Below are positions 25,414-32,307 of a stretch of DNA of 43,386 nt, piece by piece. A model generated the notes under the pieces. That model did no database searches and was not told the origin of the DNA. It saw nothing but the letters and a program-made list of their open reading frames with translations. The stretch lies in contig CAADSP010000086.1 of assembly GCA_900751755.1 (NCBI GenBank), forward strand, positions 1 through 43,386, read 5' to 3'. Position 1 is the stretch's first letter. Each line of letters starts with the position of its first letter. The translations under genes were made by a program, and so were the position numbers. This stretch comes from an uncultured Collinsella sp. Lineage in GTDB: Bacteria; Actinomycetota; Coriobacteriia; Coriobacteriales; Coriobacteriaceae.

Positions 25414-26229
25414 CTATGCCATCCCCTCGATAATCTTGGCAAGCTTTGCCGCCTGCTCGGACGCCGTCCCCTCAACGGCCTCGCACGTTTGGTCACGGTC
25501 GGGCACAAACGAGCGCACGACCTGTGTCGGCGACCCGGCAAGACCGCAACGCGCGGGGTCGGCGTTCACGTCGGCGGCACTGACCACGCGCACGTCCGCC
25601 TCCTCCGCCGCGCGAATACCGGCAATACTCGGCATACGCAACTGGTCAATCTCCTTGGCAGTCGTCATCGCGCACGGCATCTCAAGATAGACCGTCTCCT
25701 CGCCGGCATCGCAACCGTGAACGAGCGAAAGCGCACCGCACGTCGTAAAACCTGCGCTCTGCACGCAGCTCACATCGGTCACGCAGGGAATCTCAAAGGC
25801 GCCGGCAAGCTCGGGGCCAATCTGGGCCGTATCGCCATCCACCGCCATCTTGCCGCAGATGAGCAGGTCGAAGTCCTCGTCGAGCGCTTCGATGCCGCAC
25901 TTGAGGGCATAGGTGGTTGCCAGGGTATCGGCGCCCGCAAAGGCTCGGTCGGTCAGCAGCAGCGCGTCGTCGGCGCCTCGAGCGATGCAGTCGCGCAGCA
26001 GCGATTCGGTCGCGGGGATGCCCATCGACACCACCGTCACGCGCACGTCCATGCCAAAGCCGATAAAGTCGTCCTTCAGCGCCAGCGCGCATTCCAAAGC
26101 GCTCGCATCAAAGGGATTAATGACCGCCTGCTTGCCATCGCGCACGATGGTATTGGTCTTGGGGTCCATCTTGACCTCGGTGCTGCCCGGCACGGCCTTG
26201 ACGCACACCACCATATGGAAATCGCTCAT
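25414..26229 (-). CDS. electron transfer flavoprotein beta subunit
   Basis: A 271-residue EtfB. Seen: MVVCVKAVPGSTEVKMDP at the N-terminus, INPFDASALECALALKD, the VDGDTAQIGPELAG segment in the nucleotide/flavin-binding loop (the version I associate with bifurcating ETFs rather than the AMP-binding one) and a C-terminal helix for EtfA contact. ATG 26229 has AAAGGGGG upstream; the 26235 GTG would extend it by two residues. It starts inside the dehydrogenase stop region, so the three genes are coupled. Confidence 0.93.
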   Translation of the reverse strand: MSDFHMVVCVKAVPGSTEVKMDPKTNTIVRDGKQAVINPFDASALECALALKDDFIGFGMDVRVTVVSMGIPATESLLRDCIARGADDALLLTDRAFAGADTLATTYALKCGIEALDEDFDLLICGKMAVDGDTAQIGPELAGAFEIPCVTDVSCVQSAGFTTCGALSLVHGCDAGEETVYLEMPCAMTTAKEIDQLRMPSIAGIRAAEEADVRVVSAADVNADPARCGLAGSPTQVVRSFVPDRDQTCEAVEGTASEQAAKLAKIIEGMA

Positions 26230-26231
26230 CT

Positions 26232-27833
26232 TCACGCGCCCCCTTTCTGGACGAGCTCATCCAAGAGCTTCTCCGAAAACAGGTTACCGCGACCCAGCTG
26301 CCCGGCAGGATCGAGCTGGAGCTTGAGCCGCGCCGACTCGACCATGGCCTCGTGACCGTACATCGTCTCCAAGAAGCCCGCCTTGATCTTGCCGACGCCG
26401 TGTTCTGCGGAGACGGCACCGCCCATGGCCGTGACCTCGGAAGCCCACTGGGCAAAGAGTTCTCCGCCGCGGCGATAATCCTGTGCATCGCGCGGCAGAA
26501 TGTTCACATGCAGATGGTTGTTACCGATATGCCCCCAGGCGGCAGATTCAAGCCCACTTTCCGCCAGCGTGCGGCGATAGAGGGCGATAACATCGGCCAA
26601 GTGCGCGTTGGGCACCGACATGTCCGAACCCAGTTTGGTGATGGTGGGATCCATGCGGCGGCGCTCGTCGATGAGCATGTTGACGCTCTCGGGCACCGCA
26701 TGGCGGAAGAATCGCTGACACTCGCGATCGACCTCGGTGCGCGCGACCCATGTCGCATCGTCACTGCCGCCCGCAAGCTCCAGTACCCACCCCAAGTGAT
26801 ACAGCTCCTCAGTCGCCTGGGCTTCGTCGTCGCAGTCGAGCTCCACGTAGACACAGACCTTGGCGTCTTTGTCGAGCGCAGGCAGCGAGGCAAACGCCGT
26901 CGACTGCTCGCGCTGGCGACGTAGAATATCCAGGGCGCCAGCATCGAAGTACTCGATGGCAGCCGCATGGGACAGGACGGGACGCACAGAATCGGTGAAG
27001 GACACGGCCTTGTCTTCGCTATCGAAGAAGCAGCTCACGCCCCAAACGACCGCGGGTGCCACCTGCAGGGCAATCTCGAGTTCGGTGATGACGCCGATTG
27101 TGCCACACGCACCGATAAACAGATCGATGGCATCCATATCGTCAGCAACGAAATAGCCCGAAGCATTTTTTGTCTTGGGCATGGTATAGCCGGGAAGATC
27201 GAGCTCGAGTGTACGGCCCGCTGCCGTCACGAGCGACAGGTGGCGGCCCTGGGCAAAAGCCTCGCCGCGCCGAAGCTCAAGCAAATCGCCATCAGCCAGC
27301 ACGACGTGGAGTCCCGTGATATGTGGGCGCATGGGGCCGTAGGCGTAGCTGCGGGCACCGGAGGCGTTACATGCCGCCATGCCGCCCAGACAGGCAGACG
27401 CCTCGGTGGGATCGGTGGGAAAAAACTGCTCGGGAGCCTCTTGGAACTCCTCGTAGGCCTCAAGCGATGCCTGGTCCCAACCAGCGGTCGGCAGCACCTT
27501 CTTGCTCAGCTGCTTGCGCAGCTCCGAGAGCACAACGCCCGGCTCCACGCGCAGCAGAAATTGGCCTTGTTCATCGCGGCGAAGGCCCAAATAGCGATTC
27601 ATACGGGAAGTATTGAGGATATGCCCGCCGTGGGGCACGGCGCCGGCGGCAAGGCCGGTTCGGGCGCCCTGAACCGTTACCGGAACACGCTCGACATGGA
27701 GCTTTTCCAAAATGGCACGGACCTCGTTTTCCGTTGTCGGAAACGAGATGCTCGAGGCCTCGCCCGATGCGCGAGATTCATCGCGGCCATACTCTTCGAA
27801 CTCGTCGGTGAAGGGTTTGATGGTTGCAGACAC
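26232..27833 (-). CDS. FAD-linked 2-hydroxyacid (lactate/glycolate-type) dehydrogenase, GlcD/LctD family
   Basis: A 533-residue flavoenzyme with an FAD_binding_4 domain (residues ~30-220; VQGARTGLAAGAVPHGG and ACLGGMAACNASGARSYAYG) and a FAD-oxidase C-terminal domain (WGHIGNNHLHVNILP and AEHGVGKIK, carrying the active-site histidines). Coupled to etfB and ferredoxin-etfA, it matches the bifurcating lactate dehydrogenase layout in which NADH-level and ferredoxin electrons are combined. Substrate could be lactate or another 2-hydroxyacid. Start is GTG 27833 after AAAGGGGGA. No lactate permease or racemase is adjacent. Confidence 0.9.
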   Translation of the reverse strand: MSATIKPFTDEFEEYGRDESRASGEASSISFPTTENEVRAILEKLHVERVPVTVQGARTGLAAGAVPHGGHILNTSRMNRYLGLRRDEQGQFLLRVEPGVVLSELRKQLSKKVLPTAGWDQASLEAYEEFQEAPEQFFPTDPTEASACLGGMAACNASGARSYAYGPMRPHITGLHVVLADGDLLELRRGEAFAQGRHLSLVTAAGRTLELDLPGYTMPKTKNASGYFVADDMDAIDLFIGACGTIGVITELEIALQVAPAVVWGVSCFFDSEDKAVSFTDSVRPVLSHAAAIEYFDAGALDILRRQREQSTAFASLPALDKDAKVCVYVELDCDDEAQATEELYHLGWVLELAGGSDDATWVARTEVDRECQRFFRHAVPESVNMLIDERRRMDPTITKLGSDMSVPNAHLADVIALYRRTLAESGLESAAWGHIGNNHLHVNILPRDAQDYRRGGELFAQWASEVTAMGGAVSAEHGVGKIKAGFLETMYGHEAMVESARLKLQLDPAGQLGRGNLFSEKLLDELVQKGGA

Positions 27834-27915
27834 GCGAACTCCCCCTTTAGCTAACTACAGTGTTTGCAGGGAGATGTTACCGCATCGTTTCGTCGACGTG
27901 TTCGAGACCGTCTCC

Positions 27916-27943
27916 ATAATTGGCGTTTTTTACGTTCGTGCAA
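27916..27943 (-). promoter_or_regulatory. candidate promoter of the dehydrogenase-etf operon
   Basis: On the minus strand TTGCAC (27943-27938) and AATTAT (27921-27916) are 16 bp apart, about 80 bp upstream of the GTG start. The match is moderate. The surrounding 345-bp gene-free stretch (27834-28178) also holds a direct repeat TTGGTCA at 28088 and 28099; I see no RNA gene in it. Confidence 0.3.
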
Positions 27944-28178
27944 TTCGGCGAGCGGCTTGATTTCCTCGGCAGACGATGCTTTTGACACATATGGCCCCGC
28001 CGTCGCCGACCGCGCGATTGTCGCTCGAAAAAAGTTGGAGTATTTTTTGCCGCCTTTTACCTGCGGAGACGCCAATCCGTCAAGCATTTGGTCAGAAATT
28101 GGTCAAGTAGCGGCTGATACGGTCGGCGTCGACAGCCAAAACCGATAGAAGTTTTGGCCCAGAAGCAGGGAGGTTCCC

Positions 28179-28475
28179 ATGGCATATTACTGGCCCCAGT
28201 ACGGCATCGCCATCGAAGTCGACGACGATCCCCATCTCCTGCCTTTCGACGAAGAGGCATTCCCCGATACGACGGTCTACCACGTTACCACCGATGTGAT
28301 CTGCGACCCCGAGTCGTTCTCGGCGCTCGCCCACCACATCGCGCATATCCACGACATCGAGCTCCCTCCCGACTTCGACGAGCTCGTCTACTCGCGCCGT
28401 CTGATACTTCACATGCTCTTTGGAGCGGACCCGTCCACCTTTGCGCGCGTCTATACCGCCAAGGATGCCGCATGA
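28179..28475 (+). CDS. small hypothetical protein, possible PD-(D/E)XK nuclease-fold fragment
   Basis: A 98-residue acidic protein with no signal peptide or membrane helix. ATG 28179 has a good GGGAGG. The N-terminal half (YYWPQYGIAIEVDDDPH, then TTVYHVTTDVICDPESF) resembles the central strand and C-terminal end of DUF559/Vsr-like endonuclease domains, in which IAIEVD carries catalytic acids. The preceding helix and most of a full domain are missing, so it would be a remnant or a non-catalytic relative. Its stop overlaps the next start (ATGA), implying an operon with the exported proteins downstream. Function unknown. Confidence 0.75.
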   Translation: MAYYWPQYGIAIEVDDDPHLLPFDEEAFPDTTVYHVTTDVICDPESFSALAHHIAHIHDIELPPDFDELVYSRRLILHMLFGADPSTFARVYTAKDAA

Positions 28476-28981
28476 GCGCGAAGAAGCCACCCCACTTTGC
28501 AGGCCTGGGTCGTCGCAAGAAGCTCATCGTTGCCTGCTTGGCCATCGTCTGCGCCCTTGTCGCCGTAGGACTATACGCTTGGCAGTCGCAGCCCGTACCC
28601 GAGGCGGGCGCTTCGGTCACGACGGCCGAGGGCAAAACGCGTCAGGAAATCCAAGATGAGCTCGACGCCATCGTCCGCGACAACATGATGACGATTTCGG
28701 TCGCGCCGGTCGCTCAGCTGCAGGAGGACGGCAAGCTGCGCGTCAACGTGCAAAACGTCCAAGACAATAAATTTCCCCAGCGATTCCGCGTCATCCAAAA
28801 CGACGAGACCATGTACGAATCCGGTGTGGTCGAGACCGGCAAGACAATCGAGACGTGCCCCGCCGGCGACATCAAAGAAGGCGAGGCGTACATCGAGATC
28901 CAGGCACTCGATGCAAAGACCCTCGACAGCCACGGCAATCCGACACGTGTCAAGGTACGGGTTGAGCAAGCCGAGAACTAG
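28472..28981 (+). CDS. membrane-anchored hypothetical protein
   Basis: A 169-residue protein: a basic N-terminus (KKPPHFAGLGRRKK), one membrane helix at ~18-40 (LIVACLAIVCALVAVGLYAW) and an extracytoplasmic domain of ~125 residues beginning near PVPEAGASVTT. The outer domain alternates short strands (KLRVNVQNVQ, QRFRVIQ, GEAYIEIQALD, TRVKVRVEQ), suggesting a small beta-sandwich. It overlaps the previous gene by 4 bp and is followed after 89 bp by the WxL-like secreted protein. I do not recognise a named family. Confidence 0.8.
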   Translation: MSAKKPPHFAGLGRRKKLIVACLAIVCALVAVGLYAWQSQPVPEAGASVTTAEGKTRQEIQDELDAIVRDNMMTISVAPVAQLQEDGKLRVNVQNVQDNKFPQRFRVIQNDETMYESGVVETGKTIETCPAGDIKEGEAYIEIQALDAKTLDSHGNPTRVKVRVEQAEN

Positions 28982-29070
28982 CTTTCCGGCCGACGCGGCA
29001 CCGCACGCAATTCACCAGCATTCGTCCAATCATCGCGGGGACGGCCCGCGGCGAATAGAAAGGAACGACC

Positions 29071-29670
29071 ATGGACATCACCAGGAACATGAACGGAGCC
29101 AGAGCGCTCGTCGTGGGCGCAGGGCTCGCGCTCGCGCTCGCAATGGGCGCCGCCCCGACGCCAGCTATGGCAGCCGGGCGCGTTGGAACCACGAAAGTAA
29201 TGGTCAGGACCGAGATCGACAACGTTGAGTTCAAAGTTCCGACGGTTATTCCCTTCGTCGCCAAGGCCGACGGCACGCTTCAGGGTCCCTCAGAAGACGC
29301 GACCACCATCGACAATCATTCGGCCTACGGCATCCATGTCACCAACATGAAGATCGACGCCATGAACACCTGGACCATTGCCGCCGACGCCAAGGCCGGA
29401 ACCGCGCAGAACTCCATCGACTTTAAGGTCGGCCCCGACGGCGCGCTCCAGAACGCCAGCGCCGCCGCGCAAGGGACGGGCCTCGATCTTTCCAAGAATG
29501 CAGCCTTCGACATGGGCTACCAGGGCATTGCCGGCGGCACGGACAAAATCAAGCTCAAGACAAGCGGAAACGTCGCCCGCGTCACGCGCGACATCTTCCG
29601 CGTAACCGGCGAAGGCGATCAGGTTGCGACGATCACCTGGACGGTCGAGCCCGGTGCGCACACGGCATAA
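29071..29670 (+). CDS. secreted WxL-like surface protein
   Basis: A 199-residue exported protein. Seen: a signal peptide with a long hydrophobic core and AMA-AG cleavage site (~residue 34), then a beta-rich domain with two W-x-[IV] motifs, NTWTIAA in the middle and ATITWTVEPG at the very C-terminus. That spacing and terminal position resemble the WxL domain of Firmicute cell-wall proteins, which bind peptidoglycan non-covalently. Ribosome site AAAGGAACG precedes ATG 29071. The next gene starts inside its last codons and encodes a short LAxTG protein, as WxL loci often pair with a small anchored protein. The WxL assignment is by eye only. Confidence 0.7.
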   Translation: MDITRNMNGARALVVGAGLALALAMGAAPTPAMAAGRVGTTKVMVRTEIDNVEFKVPTVIPFVAKADGTLQGPSEDATTIDNHSAYGIHVTNMKIDAMNTWTIAADAKAGTAQNSIDFKVGPDGALQNASAAAQGTGLDLSKNAAFDMGYQGIAGGTDKIKLKTSGNVARVTRDIFRVTGEGDQVATITWTVEPGAHTA

Positions 29671-29935
29671 GGCCGTCGCCCTGGCCGCCGCCGTCAGCAT
29701 CCTAGCGTTTGGGCCAGCCATGGCCTTTGCCCAGCAAGAACAGGCGCAGGCCGCCACGCAAGTGACGGTCGACCTCTCGGAGCTCGACCGCGGCGACCGC
29801 GAGGAACCGTTGGCGCAGACAGGCGACAGACGATGGCTCTTGGCAGCAGGCGCCACAGCAGCAGGCGCGGGAACCGCCGGCCTCGGTCTGCACATCAAAC
29901 GCAGCCAGAAACAAAACACGGACAGGCCGCACTAA
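29654..29935 (+). CDS. short sortase-anchored surface protein (LAQTG)
   Basis: A 93-residue protein. GTG 29654 overlaps the preceding gene by 17 bp, giving translational coupling; there is no strong ribosome site. Seen: a signal peptide (RTRHKAVALAAAVSILAFG, then AMAFA) and ~35 mature residues with VTVDLSELDRG. A full cell-wall sorting signal follows: LAQTGD, a hydrophobic stretch (WLLAAGATAAGAGTAGLGL) and a basic tail (HIKRSQKQ). LAxTG rather than LPxTG is the preference of class E sortases in high-GC Gram-positives. No sortase gene is in the window. With so little exposed chain it may act as an anchor or adaptor. Confidence 0.8.
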   Translation: MRTRHKAVALAAAVSILAFGPAMAFAQQEQAQAATQVTVDLSELDRGDREEPLAQTGDRRWLLAAGATAAGAGTAGLGLHIKRSQKQNTDRPH

Positions 29936-29953
29936 ATTAGCTAAGGAGACCCC

Positions 29954-30361
29954 ATGGCATCGAAGAACCTTTTGCCCGTCGTCGCACTCTGCGGCGCGCT
30001 CGCAACCGGAACGCCTGTCGCCGCTTGGGCGACTCCCGTCATGGCAGACTCCTTACCAGTAGCCCTAAGTTCCGCACCAAATCCGTCGAGCGCCATTGCG
30101 TGCGAGCGTTTTTCGATCGCACAGGCCGTGATCTCAACCTCGGGATGCCTTCGTCGTAATACGGACGGCTCGATAGTCGTGGATATCAAGCGTTCGAACA
30201 AGGCAAACGGCTCCCAGGCGGGGTGCGCCGTCTGCACGTGGCGCTCGGTTGTGTTCGATGCAGATGGCGATCCATGCAATTTAGAGCTGCGCATCGACAT
30301 CGCTTCGGTCGATGACTCGGCGAACGGAGCGAAGGTCGCCTTCGACGGTACGTTTTTTTGA
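29954..30361 (+). CDS. secreted protein, 5' part of a frameshifted gene
   Basis: A 135-codon frame starting at ATG 29954 (AAGGAG upstream), 18 bp after the anchored protein. Seen: a signal peptide (NLLPVVALCGALATGTPVAA, cleavage near AWA/VMA), then a mature part with a CAVC pair and a strand-rich region ending VAFDGTFF. Translation stops at TGA 30359-30361 immediately after a run of seven T (30353-30359). Skipping one T joins it in frame to the coding sequence that continues to 31385, giving one ~476-residue secreted protein. It is therefore probably not a complete protein by itself. Confidence 0.7.
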   Translation: MASKNLLPVVALCGALATGTPVAAWATPVMADSLPVALSSAPNPSSAIACERFSIAQAVISTSGCLRRNTDGSIVVDIKRSNKANGSQAGCAVCTWRSVVFDADGDPCNLELRIDIASVDDSANGAKVAFDGTFF

Positions 30362-31385
30362 GAAAGGAGGCGGTATATGGCTGGGCTGCGCCGCCGCGAA
30401 TGCAGACGACACGCAGCCCACCCTCTCATTCACGGCATCGTTGCGGCTGACCAAAGCCGGCACCGATGCCATCGCGGCGGGAGAAGCGTCCCTGCTGTTC
30501 TACGCCGTCAGCGCCAAAGACACAGACGCTCATTTCGAGAAACCAGCCGGATCACTCAGCCTTACACGAGGGATAGAGGCAGGCCCTATTGAAATCGATA
30601 CCCACGCGCAAAGCAGGCAACGAATTCTTGCCGACCCGGCGCTTCTCGAAATGGAGTGGAACGGATCCGGAGCCATCGGAATTCTCCCCTCCGCGCTTGA
30701 CGCCAAGACGCTCCCCCCAAACGACGAACCCATCAACGCAACCATACAAGAAGAGAGCGCGGATAAAGAAGCAGGTGCGGGCGACACGCCGTCGCCGACA
30801 AACAGCGTCCCAGCTTCTTTCGAAGCACCGAATGAGCCCGCTACCGATCCAAACGATCCCGAGCTCGCGGACAGCCTGGGGCTTGCTGATCCTCAAGAGA
30901 TCGATGAAGGCAACTGCTGCGTGCTTGCCGCGCTCGACCACACAGAGGTCATCGACGCTGCGAACATCGAAGTTGCCGCCGCCAATCAGCCCGTCCGCAA
31001 GTCGGCTATCATCGCATTTCCTGAATCCATCGAAGTCGTCTTTTTGCCATCGGGCGAGGTCGTGGCCCCAACACTGCTCACCTTGTTGGGCGCCAAGAAT
31101 ACTCGAAACGAAATTAAAAAGGTCACAGTTGTCGACCCTGCAACCACCGCCAAGCTGCGTCTATACGCCGTTGCCGCAAACGGAAGCAAGACCCTGGAAT
31201 TCGATGGCGACACACTTCTAACCTGGCGACGTCTGGACATTATGCAAGACGTCTCGTACCAGATCGAGCTCGAAGGGTTTGATCGTGCCCGCGATGCCAA
31301 TATCATCGCCGCGGCTATTGAATCCCCGCAGCGGCTTATGACACTGCGCTTTGAATACTATCCCTATGTCCCGACAACCACCTGA
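30312..31385 (+). CDS. secreted protein, 3' part of the frameshifted gene
   Basis: The only in-frame start is ATG 30312, lying inside the upstream gene without its own ribosome site; meaningful sequence begins at 30360 (EKGGGIWLGCAAANADDTQ). The ~341 residues from there contain strand-rich segments (PTLSFTASLRL, ASLLFYAVSA), a Pro/Glu/Ala/Asp-rich linker at about 30720-30890, and a second folded part (SAIIAFPESIEVVFLPSGE to TLRFEYYPYV). It lacks any signal peptide of its own, supporting the view that it is the remainder of 29954. A perfect AAAGGAGG with ATG 30377 sits at the junction, but that ATG is in the wrong frame. No sorting signal or membrane helix ends it. Family not recognised. Confidence 0.65.
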   Translation: MTRRTERRSPSTVRFFEKGGGIWLGCAAANADDTQPTLSFTASLRLTKAGTDAIAAGEASLLFYAVSAKDTDAHFEKPAGSLSLTRGIEAGPIEIDTHAQSRQRILADPALLEMEWNGSGAIGILPSALDAKTLPPNDEPINATIQEESADKEAGAGDTPSPTNSVPASFEAPNEPATDPNDPELADSLGLADPQEIDEGNCCVLAALDHTEVIDAANIEVAAANQPVRKSAIIAFPESIEVVFLPSGEVVAPTLLTLLGAKNTRNEIKKVTVVDPATTAKLRLYAVAANGSKTLEFDGDTLLTWRRLDIMQDVSYQIELEGFDRARDANIIAAAIESPQRLMTLRFEYYPYVPTTT

Positions 31386-31408
31386 GGCTTAAATGCTGCG
31401 CATCATTC

Positions 31409-31434
31409 CTAATACCACTTATATAACGTATTAG
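31409..31434. promoter_or_regulatory. inverted repeat around an AT-rich promoter-like core
   Basis: CTAATAC and GTATTAG (7 bp, perfect) flank a 12-bp core containing TATATAAC, 70 bp upstream of the DUF554 start. This could be an operator overlapping a -10 element; no convincing -35 is seen. Confidence 0.35.
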
Positions 31435-31503
31435 ATGGGTTGCGATGTGCCTCGCATTTCGTTCTGCTACGATTGCCACGTTGGCATCAATACAGGAGGG
31501 CTC

Positions 31504-32220
31504 ATGCCGGGCTTGGGAACAATCATCAACGTTGTGCTTTTAGTTGCGGGCGGTCTTTTAGGATTAGCGGGCGGCCGCTTCATTACACCGCGCATCCAAG
31601 ACACGCTCATGAAAGCATCGGGGCTGTGCGTCCTGTTTATCGGCCTGGGCGGCACCATGCAAAAGATGCTCATCATCGATGGAAAGGCGCTAGCGACCAC
31701 CGGTACCACCATGCTCATCGTCTCATTTGCGCTCGGTTCGCTCATCGGCGAGGCCGTCAACTTGGAAGCCGCCATCGAGAACCTTGGCGAATGGCTCAAG
31801 CGCAAAACCGGCAGCGAGGGCGATAACGAGTTCACCAACGCTTTTGTCTCGACTTCACTCACCGTGTGTATCGGCGCCATGGCCATTGTGGGATCGATCC
31901 AGGACGGTCTGCTCGGTGACTGGTCAACGCTTGCCCTGAAAGGCGCATTGGACTGCATCATCGTCTGCACCATGACGGCGTCGCTTGGCCGCGGCTGCAT
32001 TTTCTCCGCCCTGCCCGTCGCCGTGTTCCAGGGGACGATCACGTTGTTTGCCGGCGCGCTCTACCCCATCATGACCACAGCAGCCCTCAACAGCCTTTCG
32101 CTCGTAGGCTCCATGCTCATCTTCTGCGTCGGCGTCAACCTCATCCGTCCTCAGACCTTCCGCACGGCCAATATGCTCCCCTCCGTCGTCATCGCCGTCA
32201 TCTACGCCCTCCTGTTCTAA
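31504..32220 (+). CDS. DUF554 family membrane protein
   Basis: A 238-residue membrane protein of the DUF554 family (YdfK/YqgA type). Seen: GTIINVVLLVAGGLLGLAGG at the N-terminus, GLCVLFIGLGGTMQK, FALGSLIGEAVNLE and C-terminal LIFCVGVNLI, in the family order, with about seven hydrophobic segments. ATG 31504 has a strong AGGAGGG; the upstream in-frame ATG 31435 lacks one. Transcribed alone. Biochemical role of the family is not established. Confidence 0.9.
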   Translation: MPGLGTIINVVLLVAGGLLGLAGGRFITPRIQDTLMKASGLCVLFIGLGGTMQKMLIIDGKALATTGTTMLIVSFALGSLIGEAVNLEAAIENLGEWLKRKTGSEGDNEFTNAFVSTSLTVCIGAMAIVGSIQDGLLGDWSTLALKGALDCIIVCTMTASLGRGCIFSALPVAVFQGTITLFAGALYPIMTTAALNSLSLVGSMLIFCVGVNLIRPQTFRTANMLPSVVIAVIYALLF

Positions 32221-32262
32221 ATCTATCTACGCAGCGGTATCTCGAACACCTGTTTGATGCTG

Positions 32263-32271
32263 TGCTATGAT
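32263..32271 (+). promoter_or_regulatory. extended -10 promoter of the TerB/BrxD/helicase operon
   Basis: TGCTATGAT, an extended -10 (TGn plus TATGAT), lies 37 bp upstream of the TerB-protein GTG start. No clear -35 is seen, as expected for an extended -10. A strong ribosome site GAGGAGGAGCG follows the inferred start point. Confidence 0.45.
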
Positions 32272-32307
32272 ATGAGGTCACCGTAGCTGCGTTCGAGAGG
32301 AGGAGCG

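Noticed and set aside
30377..30592. A 71-codon frame starting at ATG 30377 behind a perfect AAAGGAGG
   Set aside because: The encoded sequence is Arg/His-rich without hydrophobic or domain features, while the alternative frame is clearly coding; the ribosome-like site is likely incidental to the GAG AAA GGA GGC codons.
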